Below, in pieces: positions 62,614 through 64,000 of a DNA stretch of 64,000 nt (its first letter is position 1; each line of letters opens with the position of its first letter). The translations under genes were made by a program, and so were the position numbers. Under the pieces are notes generated by a model that was not told the DNA's origin, did not search any database, and saw only the letters and a list, made by a program, of their open reading frames with translations. Location: NCBI RefSeq assembly GCF_001953865.1, contig NZ_MQUQ01000004.1, forward strand, positions 1-64,000, given 5' to 3'. This DNA comes from Amycolatopsis coloradensis (GTDB lineage Bacteria > Actinomycetota > Actinomycetes > Mycobacteriales > Pseudonocardiaceae).

Positions 62614-62926
62614 CGCGGCGGACGCGATCGCACGGGACATCCACACCTCGCGACAACGAATGTTTCGAACCGTCTCTTATCTCTCTCGATAACATTTGCG
62701 CACACCGGTGTTTTTACCGCCCATTTCACTCCGTGCAAGACTAGGCCGCCTGCCGGTATCACTGGTCGCTTTGGACTACAGATCCGAGGTCACGACCGCA
62801 TTCTGTCGGCTGTTCGTGTGGACCACGATCACGGTGGAAGCAATTCCCGAAGCGTTTGCATTATTGTTCCACTGGCAGGGGTTGGCGGCACATCGCAAGC
62901 TGTCACATCAGGATTGGGGAGTCATC
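62614..62926. other. Intergenic region before the HAF-repeat gene
   Basis: There are 313 bases without a credible gene. An open frame continues from copy C but loses coding character. AT-richer patches (62680-62710, 62850-62875) might hold the promoter of the HAF-repeat gene. GGGGAG before 62927 is a good ribosome binding site. No repeat or RNA gene recognised. Confidence 0.3.
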
Positions 62927-64000
62927 ATGATGAGAAATCTTATAGCCGGCCATCGAAGATCGACTTGGTCGCTGACCGCGGCTCTCGTCGTGCTTGCCGG
63001 CGCGATGACGGGGACCGCGCAGGCCACCACGGCCGGGCCGGTCGATCTCGGGACGTTGCCCGGCGACGACGACAGTACGGTACTGGCGGTCAATGAGTCC
63101 GGGGTGATGGTGGGGCTGTCGCTGGCGGGCCCCACCCCGCAGCGCAGTCGGCCTGCCCGATGGGACGCCAATGGCCAGATCATGGCGCTGCCCACGCCAG
63201 GCGGCACCGAGGGGCAGGTGGGTGACGTCAACAGTCACGGGGTCTCCGCCGGTTACGTGCTGACTCCCACCGCCGCCATACCGACGCGGTGGGACGCCGA
63301 CGGTACCGCGACCGCGTTGCAGCTCGCGCCCGGCTATCACAACGCCACCGCGTGGGCGATCAGCGACACCGGCGTCGTCGTCGGGAATTGGCTGACGCCG
63401 GACAACCAGTACCACGCCTTCCGCTGGGACCCGGACGGCCAGGCCATCGACCTTGGCGCGCTGCCCGGCGAGACCTGGAGCATGGTCAATGACATTTCCG
63501 CCGACGGCAGTGTCATCGTCGGCAGCGCCGTCCGCGCCGGGGCGGGCCGCGCCGTGCGGTGGGTGGACGGCGGGCCGATCACCGAGCTGGCGCCACTGAG
63601 CTGGAGCAGCGGGGCGCACGTGATCAACAAGCACGGTGTGATCGCGGGAAGTAAGCGCGAAGCCAGTAGCGGACCCGCCGTCCCGGCGACCTGGGATCGG
63701 AACGGCACGATTCACCCCATGCAATGGACCAGCCCCCATTCGGTCTGGGTTTACCACATCGGTTCCACCGGCTATGTGGTCGGTTCCGGCTACGCCAACC
63801 CCCCTCGCCGCCAAGCGGTGCTTTGGGACCCTGCCGGAAATCTCACCGTCCTGCCCGACGGCAATCTCGGTGCCGACGCCGAAGCGGTCAACGCCTCCGG
63901 CACCGCGGTGGGCACTTTCCAAAATCAGGCCACAGCCTGGTTCCGGAACGGGGAACGCAGGCAGCTCGGCAAACTGCCCGGCGGCAACCGCGGCCAGGCC
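62927..64000 (+). CDS. Secreted HAF-repeat protein (runs off the window)
   Basis: A start at ATG 62927 with GGGGAG upstream opens 358 codons without a stop to the end of the window. A signal peptide (about 34 residues, ending TAQA) is followed by repeated units of about 45-50 residues of the type G.LPG....V..I...G.VVG......A..WD..G (VDLGTLPGDDDSTVLAVNES, IDLGALPGETWSMVNDISAD, RQLGKLPGGNRGQA). These are HAF-type repeats, probably a beta-propeller. Function unknown; extracellular. It is the first backbone-GC gene after the recombined island. Confidence 0.75.
   Translation, partial: MMRNLIAGHRRSTWSLTAALVVLAGAMTGTAQATTAGPVDLGTLPGDDDSTVLAVNESGVMVGLSLAGPTPQRSRPARWDANGQIMALPTPGGTEGQVGDVNSHGVSAGYVLTPTAAIPTRWDADGTATALQLAPGYHNATAWAISDTGVVVGNWLTPDNQYHAFRWDPDGQAIDLGALPGETWSMVNDISADGSVIVGSAVRAGAGRAVRWVDGGPITELAPLSWSSGAHVINKHGVIAGSKREASSGPAVPATWDRNGTIHPMQWTSPHSVWVYHIGSTGYVVGSGYANPPRRQAVLWDPAGNLTVLPDGNLGADAEAVNASGTAVGTFQNQATAWFRNGERRQLGKLPGGNRGQA

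Noticed and set aside
59571..62926. A complete integrative element with integrase
   Set aside because: No tyrosine or serine recombinase, transposase or att repeat beyond the MBL 3'-end copies was found, so only the arrangement is reported.

Overview
This is a high-GC actinomycete chromosome segment, most likely Amycolatopsis or a close relative in Pseudonocardiaceae. The evidence is strong GC bias, frequent GTG starts, ATGA/GTGA stop-start overlaps, and intergenic palindromes of the GTGAAGG...CCTTCAC type that I associate with Amycolatopsis. The backbone is a housekeeping block whose order matches the Mycobacterium tuberculosis Rv1637c-Rv1689 region as I remember it, read in reverse: tyrS, mpg, argH, argR, argF, argD, argB, argJ, argC, pheT, pheS, tsnR, rplT, rpmI, infC, then uvrA and an MBL-fold hydrolase gene. 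Most of these are on the minus strand.

Region by region. 1-4.3 kb: tyrS and mpg, a serine beta-lactamase-like hydrolase and a divergent TetR regulator sharing an operator. 4.3-11.9 kb: the arginine operon argCJBDFR-(argG remnant)-argH, with an ARG-box-like site at argC. 12-19.9 kb: an accessory insert between argC and pheT (WYL regulator, HTH protein, repeat-filled gap, secreted aminopeptidase, AlkD-like repair protein, 1128-residue NTPase-TPR protein). 19.9-27.4 kb: pheST, tsnR, rplT, rpmI, infC (apparent AUC start) and a DUF1844 gene. 27.6-29.2 kb: a GntR regulator with ACC deaminase (acdS). 29.3-41.7 kb: a catabolic locus combining a KDG-type sugar kinase, IclR regulator and RidA with a divergent run of PLP D-amino-acid deaminase, N-acyl-D-amino-acid deacylase, GntP permease, Tat-exported lactonase, a dasABC-like ABC importer and a GH20 hexosaminidase. 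Together these fit uptake and breakdown of oxidised chitin products (N-acetylglucosaminic or chitobionic acid). 41.8-54.6 kb: secreted proteins (beta-helix, snapalysin), a CitA/CitB-type two-component pair beside dctA, HxlR/MFS, a nitrilase-family enzyme, SRPBCC, an ECF sigma/anti-sigma pair and a lipoprotein. 54.6-59.6 kb: uvrA, an acyltransferase and the MBL hydrolase.

59.6-62.6 kb is a lower-GC recombinational island. The last 192 bases of the MBL gene recur twice downstream as truncated copies. The first interval holds a PD-(D/E)XK-like nuclease (DUF4365) and an intact VapBC toxin-antitoxin. The second holds a small ORF and a decayed VapBC. I read this as serial cargo-plus-toxin-antitoxin insertions at the 3' end of the MBL gene. 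The window ends inside a secreted HAF-repeat protein.

I saw no rRNA, tRNA, CRISPR array or complete insertion sequence. Gene calls rest on reading the translations and start contexts; no database search was run.
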